Shown here in pieces: positions 63,401 to 64,000 of a DNA stretch of 64,000 nt; position 1 is the stretch's first letter; every line of letters starts with the position of its first letter. This stretch comes from Setaria digitata. Lineage: Eukaryota > Nematoda > Chromadorea > Rhabditida > Setariidae. Under the pieces are notes generated by a model that worked only from the letters and a program-made list of their open reading frames with translations, was not told the origin of the DNA and searched no databases. Both the position numbers and the translations under genes were made by a program. Location of the stretch: contig RCAB01000252.1 in NCBI GenBank assembly GCA_003640385.1, positions 1 through 64,000 of the forward strand, written 5' to 3'.

Positions 63401-64000
63401 CAGCGATAATTATTGTAGTAAATTATTAATGAGTGCAGAAAGTCACCATTTTCATGTCATAGTTCTTTGATGATATTTCATTCCTCGCCTTCATAGCTGT
63501 TTAGAAATTTCCCACTTTGAATAAACGGTTAATTTTTAGTTTGTATTTGCAAAATATTGTTTAAAATTTTTAAAACAAAAAATGGATTTTCATTTTTTTT
63601 CTTTTTGGTGAATTCTGTCTGAGAATTTTTCCTGCTTCTTTTTAATTTTTCCTTTTCTTCTTTTTTTTTTTATGTAATAAGTGCTCAATTTTTAACCAAA
63701 AAAAAAGAAAAGTTTTTAATTCAGACACTAATTAAACTAGTGGACGTTTGCAGTAATTTCAGCTCTTTTTATTCATTGATTTTTTTTTATTTTTATTTTT
63801 GCGGAAGTATCAAAAAAAAAGAAAAAATTTTTTTCGCACTTCAAATTGATTCAAATTAATTTTCACTTCTTTGTTTGGCTTCTGAAGCAATGCCATAATC
63901 ATTCTTAATCATCTGTATTACTTATCTTTTATTGAGTAAACATTTTAGTATCGTATATGGAAATCTCCTGAAAAAAAAAACTACTAAAATTATCATTTTT
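60464..64000. other. 3' flank, no gene recognised
   Basis: This holds the probable 3' UTR of the RPAP3-like gene, with AATAAA at 61102-61107. A good acceptor, TTTTTTTGCAG, ends at 61578 and is followed by a short open segment. Beyond 61700 only AT-rich sequence with homopolymer runs is seen, and all frames are closed at short intervals. Confidence 0.55.

Noticed and set aside
1..64000. CRISPR arrays, bacterial operons, rRNA genes, intact transposases or integrated viral genes
   Set aside because: None was seen. The only repeats are microsatellites, decayed tandem repeats and small hairpins, and every recognised protein is an animal family.

Overview
The window is eukaryotic nuclear DNA from a nematode, most likely a filarial (Onchocercidae-type) worm. 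Five protein-coding genes can be assembled by hand from spliced exons. The DNA is very AT-rich, with frequent A or T homopolymer runs. Introns are mostly about 100-1000 bp and use GT and (T)nCAG/TTTAG borders. The proteins match well-known animal families. There is no sign of bacterial operons, CRISPR arrays, rRNA, recognisable tRNAs or intact transposons. Species assignment is inference. All exon coordinates come from reading splice signals and protein-family similarity by eye, with codon phase checked across every junction.

Layout. (1) 202-2600, plus: the 3' two-thirds of a Cys-loop nicotinic acetylcholine receptor subunit of alpha type, cut at its 5' end by the window edge. (2) 2601-15614: about 13 kb with no gene I can support, holding low-complexity tracts, a few degenerate tandem repeats and one hairpin. 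(3) 15644-28009, plus: a TRAK/Milton mitochondrial motor-adaptor gene, 14 coding exons, predicted 695 aa, with a 4.9-kb first intron. (4) 28010-29927: convergent 3' space. (5) 29928-48197, minus: a complete UBR1-type N-recognin E3 ubiquitin ligase, 47 coding exons, predicted 1914 aa. (6) 48198-50683: shared upstream region of two divergent genes. (7) 50684-56556, plus: exocyst subunit SEC10/EXOC5, 16 exons, predicted 706 aa. (8) 57741-60463, plus: a short RPAP3-type TPR cochaperone, 6 exons, predicted 297 aa. (9) 60464-64000: no gene seen.

The genes do not form one pathway. Receptor signalling, mitochondrial transport (TRAK), N-degron proteolysis (UBR-1), exocytosis (SEC-10) and R2TP/Hsp90 assembly (RPAP3) are ordinary animal cell functions, several of them important in neurons. 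SEC-10 and RPAP3 are close and on the same strand, so they could share a transcript in a trans-splicing nematode. UBR-1 and SEC-10 are divergent.

The most notable observations are: an alternative trans-spliced start for the TRAK gene; a decayed ~48-bp tandem array ending in a TRAK splice acceptor; perfect or near-perfect intronic hairpins in the TRAK and ubr-1 introns; an additional cysteine cluster in front of the UBR-1 RING; and two single-N gaps in the RPAP3 gene flanked by duplicated sequence, which look like assembly artefacts. I did not find a convincing new biological system.
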